Assembly: GCA_963989385.1 (NCBI GenBank)
Contig: OZ022501.1
Coordinates: 23,088,102-23,152,101, forward strand
DNA from: Ctena decussata
Lineage: Eukaryota > Mollusca > Bivalvia > Lucinida > Lucinidae
Direction of reading: 5' to 3'
DNA length: 64,000 nt
Below are positions 50,601-53,670 of the stretch, one piece after another. The translations under genes were made by a program, and so were the position numbers. The notes beneath the pieces are model-generated. The model was not told the DNA's origin, did not search any database, and was given only the letters and a program-made list of their open reading frames with translations. Each line of letters opens with the position of its first letter. Within the stretch, counting starts at the first letter, position 1.

Positions 50601-51985
50601 TATCTTGAAAACCGTTTAAGATTTCTTCATGAAAGTTTGTACAAATACCAGACGTTATGCAGAGAACACGAACCATGACACTACTTCCAGTTCTGATGGA
50701 ATTATGCCTCTTTGTAATTTTTCTAGGAATTTCATACTAAGCTTCGTTTGTTTTGTAGTTTTATATCTGCCTTATTATTGAAGATTTAAGCTACTGACAA
50801 AAGTTCTCTTTTGTTGTCTTTCCAAATTTAAGCTCCAAGGGGCGTAAATTGCCCCGCTCAGCGTAGCTCTTGTTTCAGTATAAAATCGAGTTTATTTCAC
50901 TCATGAACACCAAAATTTGTATTTTGAAATCTTAGTCATCCATTTTGAACAAACTATTATTCTTTTAAACTGACCATTACTGTGCCGGGGGCCATCTAGT
51001 AAGCATTGGTTTTGGATCTTTTTACATTAGTCCATAAATGTGTCTCCTTTGTCTCCACCCCCCCTTTCCCCTCCCACCCACCCACACACACACACAGACA
51101 CTCACAGACTTCTTTATTTTATGAAAACTGTATGCCCTGATCAAGTGCTGCAGTCTGCAGCATTTGATATGGGGCTAACTGCAAAGTCCCATTTATGGGA
51201 GACTAGACATTAAGGGGTGAATACTAAATGTGACAGATGATAATTTGAAACATCTGTTTAATACTCTTCCAAGTCACACAGATAATAATTTAAAACGTCT
51301 GGGCCCAGTTGTTCAAAACTTTCAATGTCGTTGGTTAACAAGACATTAAAATTTCAAACGCTAATATCTCAAATACACCAATATTTTGTGAAACAAATGT
51401 GAAAAGCTTTTGCATTGCAAAAGCCGGGCAACGTAGCGCAATCAGTAGGACACCTGACTCGTAAGTCAGAGGTACTGGGTTCGAAACCCGGTCTGGCCAC
51501 ATACTTTCATTTCTCCTTCCACTGATTCAAGAAGGGTAGTTGTCAGTTACTGGCGTGCAGTTAGGTCTAAGTTACAATGTGCAGTTAGGAGGTCTAAGCC
51601 TGCCCAGGAATAGTGTGGTCAGGTTAACTGACATTTTCTCAACAAAAAATATCAGTGTATTTGATAATAAAGTTGTAAAACACTTAATGAGTTGACCTTT
51701 TAATGAGCTTGTTAGGCTAACAGTGCTTTGAACAACTTGGTCCTGTTTAAAACTCAAGTCTGTGTGTGTTAGCCAAACATTTATTCATTTGCATATTCTC
51801 ATTGCTTATACATAGGTCTGCAGCCTCCCTCGACATGTGAGTTAGCTGCCATATGTTCACGGCTTGGTAGTGTACGTTTGCTGCTGGTAGAACATGGACG
51901 ACAAGATCTGTATATGAGAGTGAGGCTCAATGTCAGTCAAGATGATGTCATGTATGCCCTCAGAGAACAGAGAGAAACAGAATGA
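1134..51985 (+). CDS. ORC1: Origin recognition complex subunit 1 (15 exons, 1077 aa)
   Basis: ORC1 is the largest subunit of the six-protein complex that marks replication origins in the nucleus and, with CDC6 and CDT1, loads the MCM helicase; it supplies the main ATPase of ORC. Join: 1134-1237, 6489-6607, 8002-8168, 16796-17069, 18249-19317, 26957-27073, 30364-30535, 33570-33661, 34844-34945, 39649-39820, 41289-41393, 42996-43145, 43991-44286, 45169-45293, 51816-51985. All introns are GT-AG and all phases agree, for 3234 nt including TGA. Domains: BAH about residues 40-185; disordered basic Ser/Thr-rich region about 200-690; AAA+ with Walker A GVPGTGKT 745-752, Walker B LLVDE 827-831, sensor 1 Asn864 and sensor 2 region SGDARR 926-931; winged helix about 980-1077. 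The AAA+ and C-terminal parts are close to human ORC1. The roughly 200 extra residues lie in the disordered part. Transcript ends are not visible. Confidence 0.97.
1498..2740. repeat. Element with about 110-bp inverted arms
   Basis: Left arm about 1498-1610 and right arm about 2630-2740 are reverse complements with scattered mismatches. An inner pair shares CAGGGATACAGACTA (about 2087 and, inverted, 2619) and the word GCCCAGCC, so two fold-back elements may be nested. No transposase is visible. Confidence 0.55.
2741..3225. other. Intron 1 segment, nothing recognised
   Basis: AT-rich intron sequence between two repeats. I see no exon, RNA gene or repeat family in it. Confidence 0.4.
3226..3956. 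mobile_element. hAT-like element, non-autonomous
   Basis: Begins CAGTGTTCCCACTCA and ends with the inverted form ATGGGAACACTG, a typical hAT terminus. About 731 bp, no transposase ORF. A 16-bp unit GGGCCGAAATGGACAT is repeated near 3336-3378. No clear target duplication, so it may be old. Confidence 0.55.
4019..4508 (+). mobile_element. tRNA-headed SINE (family 1), interrupted
   Basis: The 5' part GCCGGGTCGCGTAGCGCAAT resembles a tRNA with box A. After an inserted element (4075-4294) the body resumes with box-B-like GGTTTGATATCCGG and the tail shared with copies at 51423, 55595 and 55868. The insertion falls inside the tRNA-like head. Confidence 0.75.
4075..4294. mobile_element. Small DNA transposon inside the SINE
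   Basis: 220 bp, starts CAGGGTTTAT and ends AATAAAACCCCTG, flanked by the 6-bp duplication TTCTGG (4069-4074, 4295-4300). It has several copies of ACTGGTCCTG. Removing it restores the SINE, which confirms the ends. Confidence 0.75.
4806..5350. mobile_element. hAT-type MITE with 8-bp target duplication
   Basis: 545 bp with ends CAGGGCTGTGGAAATA and TATTTCCACAGGCCTG, flanked by perfect ATTTATGG copies (4798-4805 and 5351-5358). It carries ACTTGTCC repeats near both ends and a central hairpin (about 4988-5009, GACTGCTCCTG arms). The flanks together look like an older element related to the one at 4075. Confidence 0.85.
5550..5607. repeat. Hairpin
   Basis: AGTTTGGAACTCAGATCAGGCC pairs, with small mismatches, with GGCCTGATCTGGATCCAAACT around CACGTTTGTG. 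Similar AGATCAGAC hairpins occur at 4973, 19610 and 34155. Confidence 0.5.
5651..6106. mobile_element. DNA transposon (CAGGGATCAAGC ends) with cruciform core
   Basis: Perfect 15-bp terminal inverted repeat CAGGGATCAAGCTAG and 6-bp duplication ATGGGC (5645-5650, 6107-6112). Inside, two perfect arms of about 36 nt (5771-5806 and 5859-5894) enclose a poly-A then poly-T tract. Confidence 0.8.
6146..6349. mobile_element. MITE flanked by TTAA
   Basis: Ends CTCTTTAAGCACCA and TGGTGCTTAAAGAG, flanked on both sides by TTAA (6142-6145, 6350-6353), the target of piggyBac and Kolobok transposons. 204 bp, no ORF, ending about 140 nt before ORC1 exon 2. Confidence 0.65.
6489..6607 (+). CDS. ORC1: ORC1 exon 2 (BAH start)
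   Basis: Residues 36-74 plus one base. Preceded by a T-rich tract and CAG, followed by G|GTGAGT. The stretch [19 protein letters not shown] aligns with the opening strands of the human ORC1 BAH domain. Degenerate pieces of MITE family A (GGGTCACAACAT) lie on both sides, near 6415 and 6737. Confidence 0.95.
6928..7152. mobile_element. MITE family D copy
   Basis: Starts CGCCCAGTTGTCTCAAA and ends AACAACTGGGCT, with the family's inner motif about muted TTAAAATTTCAAA. Diverged relative to the copies at 51301 and 63637. Confidence 0.55.
7656..7966. mobile_element. MITE family A copy, rearranged
   Basis: Contains three versions of the GTGACCCCTCAT/GAACTGTCTC core and terminal GTTCCAGATAAGG. Internal duplication makes it longer than the usual 205 bp. 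It ends about 35 nt before ORC1 exon 3. Confidence 0.75.
8002..8168 (+). CDS. ORC1: ORC1 exon 3 (BAH core)
   Basis: Residues 75-130. Acceptor TTTATTGTAG, donor [22 protein letters not shown] corresponds to the human strand containing RVQWFVRF, and KNEVFLSTD to the human strand QEIFWYDY. MITE-A copies sit about 35 nt upstream and 24 nt downstream. Several aromatic positions of the human methyl-lysine cage look replaced (see findings). Confidence 0.95.
8193..8397. mobile_element. MITE family A copy
   Basis: TGCTCCAGATAAG end, central palindrome around CCGAGACGG, closing TTATCTGGCGCTG. Begins 24 nt after ORC1 exon 3. Confidence 0.8.
8923..10660 (+). mobile_element. Helitron-like tandem-repeat element (GTCTCGCC head)
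   Basis: The head TCTCGCCTGCGAAGCAGAGG folds back on itself and is followed by a GTCG/GGCG-rich stretch, then about 11 units of about 155 bp (GGTCATTTTCTCAGAAAC and on), and a tail AGGCGAGAC repeating one head arm. The head recurs at about 9211 and 9665 owing to a 454-bp duplication. No protein is encoded. Confidence 0.7.
12067..12979. mobile_element. Pogo/Tigger-like MITE
   Basis: 913 bp with terminal inverted repeats CACTGGAGCGCCGTTATAAC and flanking TA (12065-12066, 12980-12981). CNGTTATAACG-type ends are typical of pogo/Tigger transposons. The two unrelated frames of about 100 residues inside are not transposase-like. Confidence 0.7.
13125..13206 (+). mobile_element. SINE family 2 tail fragment
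   Basis: GCACACAGCC followed by CCCATTG and TTGATATGA matches the tail of the SINE at 21611. The matching continuation (ATTGTTGAAAGGGTCATTAAAA) is found at 16697, beyond the element at 13207-16691, so that element split this SINE. Confidence 0.55.
13207..16691. mobile_element. 3.5-kb element with long terminal inverted repeats
   Basis: Terminal inverted repeats of about 145-160 bp (13207-13350 and about 16535-16691) share GGCCAAAA, TTGTTTCCGGTTAC and GGGCTATTCCA. The 3.2-kb interior holds no transposase and no frame I recognise. It contains scattered GCAGGCTGATC words (14380 to 15800). It is a decayed or non-autonomous DNA transposon filling most of intron 3. Confidence 0.65.
16796..17069 (+). 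CDS. ORC1: ORC1 exon 4 (BAH end)
   Basis: Residues 131-221 plus one base. Acceptor TGTTGCAG, donor [28 protein letters not shown] fits the final BAH strands that contain KTLFVRLSW in human. After about residue 185 the sequence becomes low-complexity and is the start of the disordered linker. Confidence 0.92.
17556..17775. mobile_element. MITE family E copy
   Basis: Palindromic, about 220 bp: ends GGGCCGTATTCATAAA and its complement, centre GGAGGAACAGTCTTTTTCAG. A second copy is at 33795. It sits inside a fragment of the GTCTCGCC-head element (17510-17545 and about 17820-17850). Confidence 0.75.
17857..18202. repeat. Repeat J, copy 1
   Basis: About 345 bp starting AGGATCTTACATGAGTGCTC, with arms TTGAATTTATTAAACG and its complement, ending GACGTCATATGATA. 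A similar copy is at 62328-62668. It ends 46 nt before ORC1 exon 5. Confidence 0.7.
18249..19317 (+). CDS. ORC1: ORC1 exon 5 (large disordered exon)
   Basis: 1069 nt encoding residues 222-577, by far the longest exon. After an acidic stretch (EDDDDS) come Ser-rich repeats and then, at residues 305-397, a tandem minisatellite of Asn-Thr-Pro-(Val/Thr)-Lys units with 11 full Ser/Thr-Pro-x-Lys/Arg consensus CDK sites. The rest is Lys/Arg-rich with no folded domain visible. Donor AAAA|GTGAGT overlaps an in-frame TGA, so failure to splice would truncate the protein before the ATPase. Confidence 0.95.
18497..18775 (+). repeat. Coding minisatellite in ORC1 exon 5
   Basis: Degenerate tandem units of 15 to 30 nt (AATACCCCAACTAAAAATA and variants) in the ORC1 frame, translated as repeats of Asn-Thr-Pro-Val/Thr-Lys. 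Confidence 0.85.
19395..19610. mobile_element. MITE family C copy
   Basis: Palindromic around AAAGAATTTGCTCCTAGGGG; outer arms carry CTTCCTGTTTGCTTC and AATTGGCAGAGTTG. Ends are approximate. Confidence 0.6.
19746..21587. mobile_element. CpG-rich TA-flanked DNA transposon
   Basis: Terminal inverted repeats of about 37 bp (CACGCAACGTGA...), one mismatch, with TA on both sides. 1842 bp, no transposase. It is full of CTCGCG words, including a perfect TCTCGCGAGA near 21548, in contrast to its CpG-poor surroundings. Tc1/mariner-like by its target. Confidence 0.75.
21611..21775 (+). mobile_element. tRNA-headed SINE (family 2)
   Basis: GCCCTGTAGCTCAGTAGGTT resembles a tRNA D-arm (box A) and GGGGTCCAGGGTTAGAGCCCC the T-arm (box B). 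The tail CACACAGCC...GAAATACTGTTAAAA recurs at 13125 and, inverted, at 35285. Followed by CCATCCATC simple repeats. The anticodon arm does not fold as in a working tRNA. Confidence 0.65.
22090..24659. mobile_element. 2.6-kb transposon with CAGGGCTCTC ends
   Basis: Ends CAGGGCTCTC and GAGAGCCCTG with the 6-bp duplication AAAGAA (22084-22089 and 24660-24665). Inner ends have GGGGCC-rich inverted words. No transposase. A tandem-repeat element (22482-23990) is nested inside. Confidence 0.75.
22482..23990 (+). mobile_element. Helitron-like tandem-repeat element (GCCCCCAACTT head)
   Basis: Head GCCCCCAACTTCGGAGAAG folds with TTGAGGGGGC, then (GTCC)n, then about eight units of about 160 bp containing GTTATGCCCCTTTTTCGACT and CTCAAGAACCCCTGATGCTA. 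Tail GGTTGGGGGCATA repeats a head arm. Confidence 0.7.
24673..26345 (+). mobile_element. Helitron-like tandem-repeat element (GCCCCCGAAGG head), copy 1
   Basis: Head CCCCCGAAGGAACTTCGGG, then units of about 155 bp with CAAGGTCAAGG and ACTTCACAGAAAGATAAA; tail GGGGCCTTCTGGGGCATTTG. A transposon (25544-26214) interrupts it near the end. A second copy is at 49078-50425. Confidence 0.7.
25544..26214. mobile_element. DNA transposon with about 215-bp inverted repeats
   Basis: 671 bp, ends CACAGTATCCGAAC and complement, flanked by AAATT (25539-25543 and 26215-26219). The arms match nearly to the centre. The uninterrupted family copy near 50290 supports the insertion point. Confidence 0.75.
26515..26600. 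mobile_element. MITE family C core
   Basis: AGGAAAGAATTTGTTTCC pairs with GAGCAAATTCTTTACTTC; shortened copy. Confidence 0.5.
26769..26912. mobile_element. MITE family F copy with duplicated arm
   Basis: TACCCTAATGTGCTTAAG at the left and CCCAATAGGGTA at the right. The right arm TAGGTGTCCCAATA is present twice. It ends 44 nt before ORC1 exon 6. Confidence 0.65.
26957..27073 (+). CDS. ORC1: ORC1 exon 6
   Basis: Residues 578-616 plus two bases. The acceptor TTTTTATTAAG is weak in pyrimidines, but phase matches on both sides. It encodes an acidic then basic segment ([11 protein letters not shown], then RRTPKRRQS) with one further CDK-type site (TPKR). This fits the disordered linker before the ATPase. 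No homologous human exon can be aligned confidently. Confidence 0.85.
27100..27950. repeat. Degenerate minisatellite (GCACTGCACTTCA)
   Basis: Many imperfect copies of GCACTGCACTTCA followed by ACAGAGAG or CTAACCTCA at roughly 35-45 bp spacing. Interrupted by MITE-A at 27614-27815, after which the pattern resumes. Starts just after ORC1 exon 6. Confidence 0.55.
27614..27815. mobile_element. MITE family A copy
   Basis: Ends CAGGGCCCTAGATAAG and CTTATCTAGAGCTATG with 5-bp duplication ACTAC; centre GTCACAACATATG with its complement. Confidence 0.8.
28185..30050. mobile_element. 1.9-kb transposon with CAGCGTTTGCG ends
   Basis: Ends CAGCGTTTGCGCTAGC and GCTAACGCAAACGCTG, 6-bp duplication ATACAC (28179-28184, 30051-30056). 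Subterminal GCGTCCNGNGGACGC words occur on both sides. A tandem-repeat element (28325-29465) is nested in it. No transposase. Confidence 0.75.
28325..29465 (+). mobile_element. Helitron-like tandem-repeat element (GTCCCCCGCC head)
   Basis: Head CCCCCGCCTTTTCGAAGAAA pairs with AAGCGGAGGG; then (GTCC)n; then five units of about 190 bp (ACCTTGTGTGCGCAACTCC at 28469, 28659, 28850, 29041 and a variant near 29234); tail CCAAGGCGGGGGACA. Confidence 0.7.
30065..30235. mobile_element. MITE family C copy
   Basis: Palindromic around AAAGAATTTGCTTTGAGAGC; outer words GGGAAGCAACCC and GGGAAGTAAACAGGAAGTC. Ends approximate. Confidence 0.6.
30364..30535 (+). CDS. ORC1: ORC1 exon 7
   Basis: Residues 617-674. 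Acceptor TTTTGCAG; donor CTAAG|GTATAC is poor at +4 and +5 because MITE-F begins about 4 nt into the intron. Encodes a mixed acidic/basic disordered segment with [10 protein letters not shown] and Arg-Thr-Pro repeats. Confidence 0.93.
30539..30648. mobile_element. MITE family F copy at a splice donor
   Basis: TACCGTAATATGC pairs with GCACATTAGGGTA; palindromic with TTGGGACACCTAAAAATAA. The element starts about 4 nt after the exon 7/intron junction. Confidence 0.75.
30743..30855. mobile_element. MITE family F copy
   Basis: TACCATAATGTGCTTAAA at left, complement at right (CATCATTATGGTA), near-perfect 113-bp palindrome with ATTAATTTTCCATTTGGGAC. Confidence 0.8.
31231..31588. mobile_element. hAT-like element with 5-bp target duplication
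   Basis: Ends TAGTGTTTCCCCTAG and TAGGGGAATCACTA, flanked by ATGTT on both sides (31226-31230, 31589-31593). 358 bp, with GGGCA/GAAGGGT subterminal words and no ORF. Confidence 0.75.
31900..32314. mobile_element. Element whose ends are 15-bp tandem repeats
   Basis: The left end has about five copies of TCCCATTTCGCCTAC, the right end carries several in inverted orientation (GTAGGCAAAATGGGA). Flanked by GAAAGGAG on both sides (31892-31899, 32315-32322). 415 bp. Confidence 0.65.
32493..32697. mobile_element. MITE family B copy
   Basis: TGAGCCGCAACATGACAAAA start, GGTTTTGTCATGTCGGGG end; inner GATCAGCCTGGGCATC and complement. Preceded by a long poly-A/AAAAG tract (32400-32490). Confidence 0.7.
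32883..32968. mobile_element. MITE family C core
   Basis: GAAAGAATTTGGTAATTTAG pairs with AGCAAATTCTCTCCTTTAAG. Abuts the MITE-A copy that follows. Confidence 0.5.
32973..33165. mobile_element. MITE family A copy with 6-bp duplication
   Basis: CAGAGCTCCAGATAAG to TTATCTGGAGCTCTG, flanked by CTCCAT on both sides. The clearest target site for this family. Confidence 0.85.
33278..33545. mobile_element. MITE family B copy
   Basis: GAGCCACGACATGAGAAG to GGTTTTGTTGTGGCTC. It carries a small internal duplication (TAAAGGGTCCAAGCTAGCTC and TTAGGGTCTAAGCTAGCTC) and ends 24 nt before ORC1 exon 8. Confidence 0.75.
33570..33661 (+). CDS. ORC1: ORC1 exon 8
   Basis: Residues 675-704 plus two bases. Ends in SVLEEARTR, matching human ASVLEEARLR just before the ATPase core. 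Acceptor ATGTTTCAG lies 24 nt after the end of a MITE-B copy. Confidence 0.97.
33795..34009. mobile_element. MITE family E copy
   Basis: GGGTCGTATTCACTTAAG to ATAAATACGACCC with the central hairpin GGAGGAACAGTC. About 215 bp. Confidence 0.75.
34073..34255. repeat. Hairpin repeat related to 21780-21980
   Basis: GATCAAACTGCTCC/GGAGTAGTCTAATC hairpin, with AATTGTCCTGAAAATGGAAC that recurs inverted near 21940-21970. A dispersed repeat of unknown family. Confidence 0.45.
34625..34827. mobile_element. MITE family A copy before exon 9
   Basis: Full-length 203-bp palindrome, CAGAGCTCTAGATAAG to CTTATCTAGAGCTCTG. Only the 16-nt pyrimidine tract of the acceptor separates it from ORC1 exon 9. Confidence 0.85.
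34844..34945 (+). CDS. ORC1: ORC1 exon 9 (AAA+ entry)
   Basis: Residues 705-738 plus two bases. [20 protein letters not shown] is nearly identical to human ORC1 and includes the conserved LPCRE motif ahead of Walker A. The exon lies between two MITE-A hairpins: one ends 16 nt before the acceptor, the other starts about 60 nt after the donor GG|GTGAGT. Confidence 0.98.
35007..35210. mobile_element. MITE family A copy after exon 9
   Basis: CAGTGGTATAGATAAG to GTATCTAGAGCTCTG, flanked by GCTTGC/GCTTGT. Palindrome centred on CTCAACGAGACGG. Confidence 0.85.
35285..35395 (-). mobile_element. SINE family 2 fragment, inverted
   Basis: On the minus strand: a box-B-like GTTTAAATCCCAC, then AAATCTTTTCAAACCC and the tail TTGCACACAGCC, as in the + strand copy at 21611. 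Confidence 0.5.
35533..38815 (+). mobile_element. Helitron-like element with an 18-unit, 165-bp array
   Basis: Head AGCTCACCTGTCAAGGTGAG, then GTCGTC repeats, then 18 units of about 165 bp (CCATGAGGCCCAGAGCTTAC marks most units from 35788 to 38602), tail CTCAGGTGAGCGATC. Units at 35.8-36.8 kb are nearly identical, later ones more diverged. Open frames here arise because 165 is a multiple of 3; nothing suggests a protein. Confidence 0.8.
39028..39200. mobile_element. MITE family C copy
   Basis: AAAGAATTTGCTTCCTCTGG pairs with GAGCAAATTTTGTTC; outer GGGAAGCAAACAAAAAGTC. Ends approximate. Confidence 0.55.
39247..39590. mobile_element. MITE family D copy with expanded VNTR
   Basis: Begins GGACTCAGTTGTTCAAAGC like the family end. 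The middle is replaced by four copies of a 54-bp unit (39282-39500, GTTTGTCGAAGATTTAAGTC), three of them practically identical. Confidence 0.6.
39649..39820 (+). CDS. ORC1: ORC1 exon 10 (Walker A)
   Basis: Residues 739-796. Contains [18 protein letters not shown], the P-loop that binds ATP, and [12 protein letters not shown], both strongly conserved in ORC1. Acceptor TTTCCTTTCAG, donor AAG|GTAACT. Confidence 0.99.
40009..40275. mobile_element. MITE family A copy with internal insert
   Basis: CCGTGCTCCAGATAAG to CTTATCTGGAGCTATG, flanked by TGAAAA on both sides. About 60 extra bases follow the central palindrome near 40142. Confidence 0.75.
40920..41172 (+). mobile_element. SINE-like repeat (family 3), copy 1
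   Basis: Shares TTTGGATAATAG, CCTTGCAGCAGGTGCAG, ATATAGACTGAAATACTGTC and the tail AGCCGTTAAACCCAAAACAG with 56410-56672. A CCAACCAACC tail is typical of molluscan SINEs. The 5' head is not clearly tRNA-like. Confidence 0.5.
41289..41393 (+). CDS. ORC1: ORC1 exon 11 (Walker B)
   Basis: Residues 797-831, exactly 35 codons. Ends with TLVLLVDE, the Walker B strand whose Asp-Glu pair coordinates magnesium and activates water. Acceptor ATTTTTAG, donor GAG|GTTTGT. Confidence 0.98.
41549..41658. mobile_element. MITE family F copy
   Basis: TACCCTAATGTGCTTAAG; palindromic TTGGAACACCCAGAAAAATA; right end CTCATTACGGTA. Confidence 0.7.
41682..41919. mobile_element. MITE family B copy
   Basis: TGAGCCACGACACACCAAAA to GGTTTTGTCATTGCAGCTCA, TA before the left end. 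Confidence 0.75.
42360..42437 (+). mobile_element. SINE-like tail with (ACTC)n
   Basis: GGTGCTGATGTGCCGTAAAA then CCAATATCACTCACTCACTC. It looks like the 3' end of a SINE; the body probably extends upstream to about 42150, but its start is unclear. Confidence 0.4.
42440..42622 (-). mobile_element. tRNA-headed SINE on the minus strand
   Basis: Read on the minus strand: AGCGCAGTGGCTCTGTGGTT (box-A-like) then GAGGTGAGTTTGATCCCC (box-B-like), then a body ending GACGTTAACTGGAGGCCCCC. Not the same family as the SINE at 55868. Confidence 0.5.
42672..42778. mobile_element. MITE family C copy
   Basis: GAAAGAATTTGCTCCCTGAGG occurs twice in tandem before the complement GAGCAGGTTCTTTCC. Confidence 0.55.
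42996..43145 (+). CDS. ORC1: ORC1 exon 12 (sensor 1)
   Basis: Residues 832-881. [19 protein letters not shown] and [12 protein letters not shown] are almost identical to human ORC1; Asn864 is the sensor 1 residue. A MITE-B copy starts 20 nt after the donor CTG|GTATGT. Confidence 0.99.
43166..43403. mobile_element. MITE family B copy, TA flanked
   Basis: TGAGCCGCGACACGAG to CACGTCGCGGCTCA, with TA at 43164-43165 and 43404-43405. Near-perfect 238-bp palindrome, starting 20 nt after ORC1 exon 12. Confidence 0.85.
43406..43990. other. Intron 12 segment, nothing recognised
   Basis: AT-rich, no repeat family or exon seen apart from the exon 13 acceptor at its end. Confidence 0.4.
43991..44286 (+). 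CDS. ORC1: ORC1 exon 13 (AAA+ lid, sensor 2)
   Basis: Residues 882-979 plus two bases. [16 protein letters not shown] and [14 protein letters not shown] are the conserved ORC1 lid, with sensor 2 arginines at 930-931. [13 protein letters not shown] leads into the winged helix. Confidence 0.99.
44848..44985. mobile_element. MITE family C half copy
   Basis: ATTCTTTCCTTTAAGAGTAA, then AGGAAGTCACAAAAGTTG and GAAAATGGCAGAAAACATGG: the right half of the palindrome. Confidence 0.5.
45169..45293 (+). CDS. ORC1: ORC1 exon 14 (winged helix, first part)
   Basis: Residues 980-1021 plus one base. [20 protein letters not shown] and YTQHIALCR follow the human winged-helix sequence. Donor GAAG|GTATAA. The 6.5-kb intron that follows is filled by nested tandem-repeat elements. 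Confidence 0.98.
47551..47627. repeat. Poly-C tract
   Basis: About 75 bp of almost pure C with a few CAC interruptions. Flanking sequence belongs to the tandem-repeat element. Length may be unreliable in an assembly. Confidence 0.85.
49078..50425 (+). mobile_element. Tandem-repeat element (GCCCCTGAAGG head), copy 2
   Basis: Same head, units (CAAGGTCAAGGCCACA) and tail (GGGGCCTTCTGGGGCATTTG) as 24673-26345, but without the 671-bp insertion. Confidence 0.7.
51301..51743. mobile_element. MITE family D copy split by a SINE
   Basis: GGGCCCAGTTGTTCAAAAC at the left and GCTTTGAACAACTTGG at the right; the SINE at 51423-51634 sits in the middle. Compare the unbroken copy at 63637. Confidence 0.75.
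51423..51634 (+). mobile_element. tRNA-headed SINE (family 1)
   Basis: GCCGGGCAACGTAGCGCAAT, box-B-like GGGTTCGAAACCC and GGTCTGGCCACATACTTTC. 3' part shortened after GGTTAACTGAC. It ends about 180 nt before ORC1 exon 15. Confidence 0.75.
51816..51985 (+). CDS. ORC1: ORC1 exon 15 (C terminus, stop)
   Basis: Residues 1022-1077 and TGA at 51983-51985. [20 protein letters not shown] and [11 protein letters not shown] match the C terminus of human ORC1 ([17 protein letters not shown]). Confidence 0.98.
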
Positions 51986-52062
51986 TAGACAGGAATGAGC
52001 TGGGGATGAAGAAAGAATCTGAAGATCTCATGTTGTCCACATACATACCTTGTGGCATCTCG

Positions 52063-52096
52063 TTAGAATTGTCTCAGCTAGCTGAGACAATTCTAA
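52063..52096 (+). repeat. 34-nt perfect hairpin in the ORC1 3'UTR
   Basis: TTAGAATTGTCTCAGCT followed by its exact complement, 77 nt after the stop codon; outer CTTGTGGCA/TGCCACAA also pair across it. Resembles the core of MITE family A. Confidence 0.8.
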
Positions 52097-52434
52097 GAAG
52101 CTGCCACAACAGAAGGAATGAAATTAAATGCTCATTGATGGCATTGAATGCTAGATACAGTGCTAAGCCATTTATTATACCCCTGGCATATAAAGTATGT
52201 CAGGTGAATATGTAGTTCTTGTCATTTTGTCCCTTACTTTGTCGAGGTGGTATATTGTTCTTGTCATTCCATCCCTTTGTCTGTCCATCTATCGTGGTCT
52301 TTATATCAAAGTTTTATGGTAAATGTTATTGATTTGCTCATGTCTCAATTACTGCAAATCAAAATCTAGTTATGATATTTCTGTACCACTAGTGGATTAT
52401 CTAAGATTTTAATATAGGTCAAAGTTTTGCATAA

Positions 52435-52440
52435 AATAAA
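52435..52440 (+). terminator. Candidate ORC1 poly(A) signal
   Basis: AATAAA 450 nt after the stop codon. Plausible but unproven; ATTAAA variants also occur nearby. Confidence 0.25.
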
Positions 52441-53630
52441 TTCTTTCACTGCTCATACCTATGTTACCACATGGCAGATTTTTTACGTATTTGGCTCATG
52501 CTATCTATGTAATATTTCCTTAGAATGGAATACCTAAGGCCCCTGGTCAGGCCCGTGGATAGAGCCCTGGCCGGCTGGGGGTATACCATGAGCCCCTCTC
52601 TCATTCTAGTTATGAATTTTCTAACACAGCATTGCCTATAGAGGCAACAGAAAATGACATTGAAATAATAGCAATAACAGCTTTGCTACATATGAGGCCA
52701 ACTGCTGACATTTTCACCATTATTTGTGATGTCCCAACCACATTTTCTAATGGCATGATAGTACTACATCTATTTTTCTTTAATAAGCATGGAAATGAAA
52801 TGCATAGTAGATGCATATTAAAGTCAGCTGTTTTATTGGAATTGTCCGCATACTGGAAGAATGGAACAGAGAGTGGAAAGATTTTTTTTCTCCTTTGCAA
52901 TATCTGGAATCATAAAATCATATAACTATCATTAAATGACACTTGGTTACTGATGCATTATGATGTGATGCTGTTGTTTTCTGTTGTGACAAAATGTCAT
53001 TTATAATACTGAATTTCACATTTGTGGTAATTTTAGCATAAAAATTTTAAAGTGTGAAACTCGCTAAAGGCTTGTTTCATAATTTCATATGAAGTGTCCA
53101 CTAGTGTATAATCCTCTATGTATTGCTTTAGCTGGGTTGTAAAATTGTAAGAATTAAAAATGTTTGAGCAGGAGCAATCAAGGGGCTCTACCCACAATCT
53201 TTGTGATGATACTTTAATCCAAAGTCCCAGATTGGTGCAATGTTAAACTAGAGATCACTCATTCTCAGTTTTATGTTGAGTGCAGTATTAAGCAAATTAT
53301 GTCAGATAAAGCATTGCACAGTAAAACAGTAAGTTAGTTTTATAAATTTTATATTGGATGAAATTTTATTTTAAACAGTCAGCCATTCAGTTTTGTCATA
53401 TTTTAGATATATGTTCAATGTCAGAAGAAACCCTGCCTCTAGACATAATGAACATGCTCACACCAACCTCCACATGGAAACAGTATGGTCAGGGCATATG
53501 CATTTGACCTGAACTGTTTGAATATTACTAGGGCAGACTATTGTATTGGCTGATTGGTGGAGCTTACTGCATGTTCAGACCAGTGTAGGTTAATTTTAGC
53601 ATTCAGTTCCCATATGCCTCAAGGTGAATG
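52441..53630. other. ORC1 3' flank, nothing recognised
   Basis: AT-rich sequence, possibly partly 3'UTR. Open frames of up to 97 codons lie on both strands, but show no conserved motif and no splice context. Confidence 0.4.
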
Positions 53631-53670
53631 CATATCATGGGAAGAAACCCTTGTCATATTCAATTTTTTT

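Larger units (their letters stand above)
45495..50890 (+). mobile_element. Stack of nested tandem-repeat elements
   Basis: Outer element: head CGCCTGTCGATGACGGGTCG at 45500, CCATATCTCGAAAACCG units, resuming at about 50580 and ending GCCCCGCTCAGCGTAGCTC. Inside it: a head ACCCCCGGTATACGAAG (46213); an element with head CCCCCGACCGAAAGGTTCGG (46412) and TACTTCACAGATATGTAGAA units to about 47980; and a third from GCCCCCGTGACAATAG (48322) to GGGGGCATCATTAGTG (about 50545). The last is itself interrupted at 49078-50425. Confidence 0.6.

Noticed and set aside
52632..52925. 97-codon frame downstream of ORC1
   Set aside because: Overlaps an equally long frame on the other strand, with no conserved motif or splice context.
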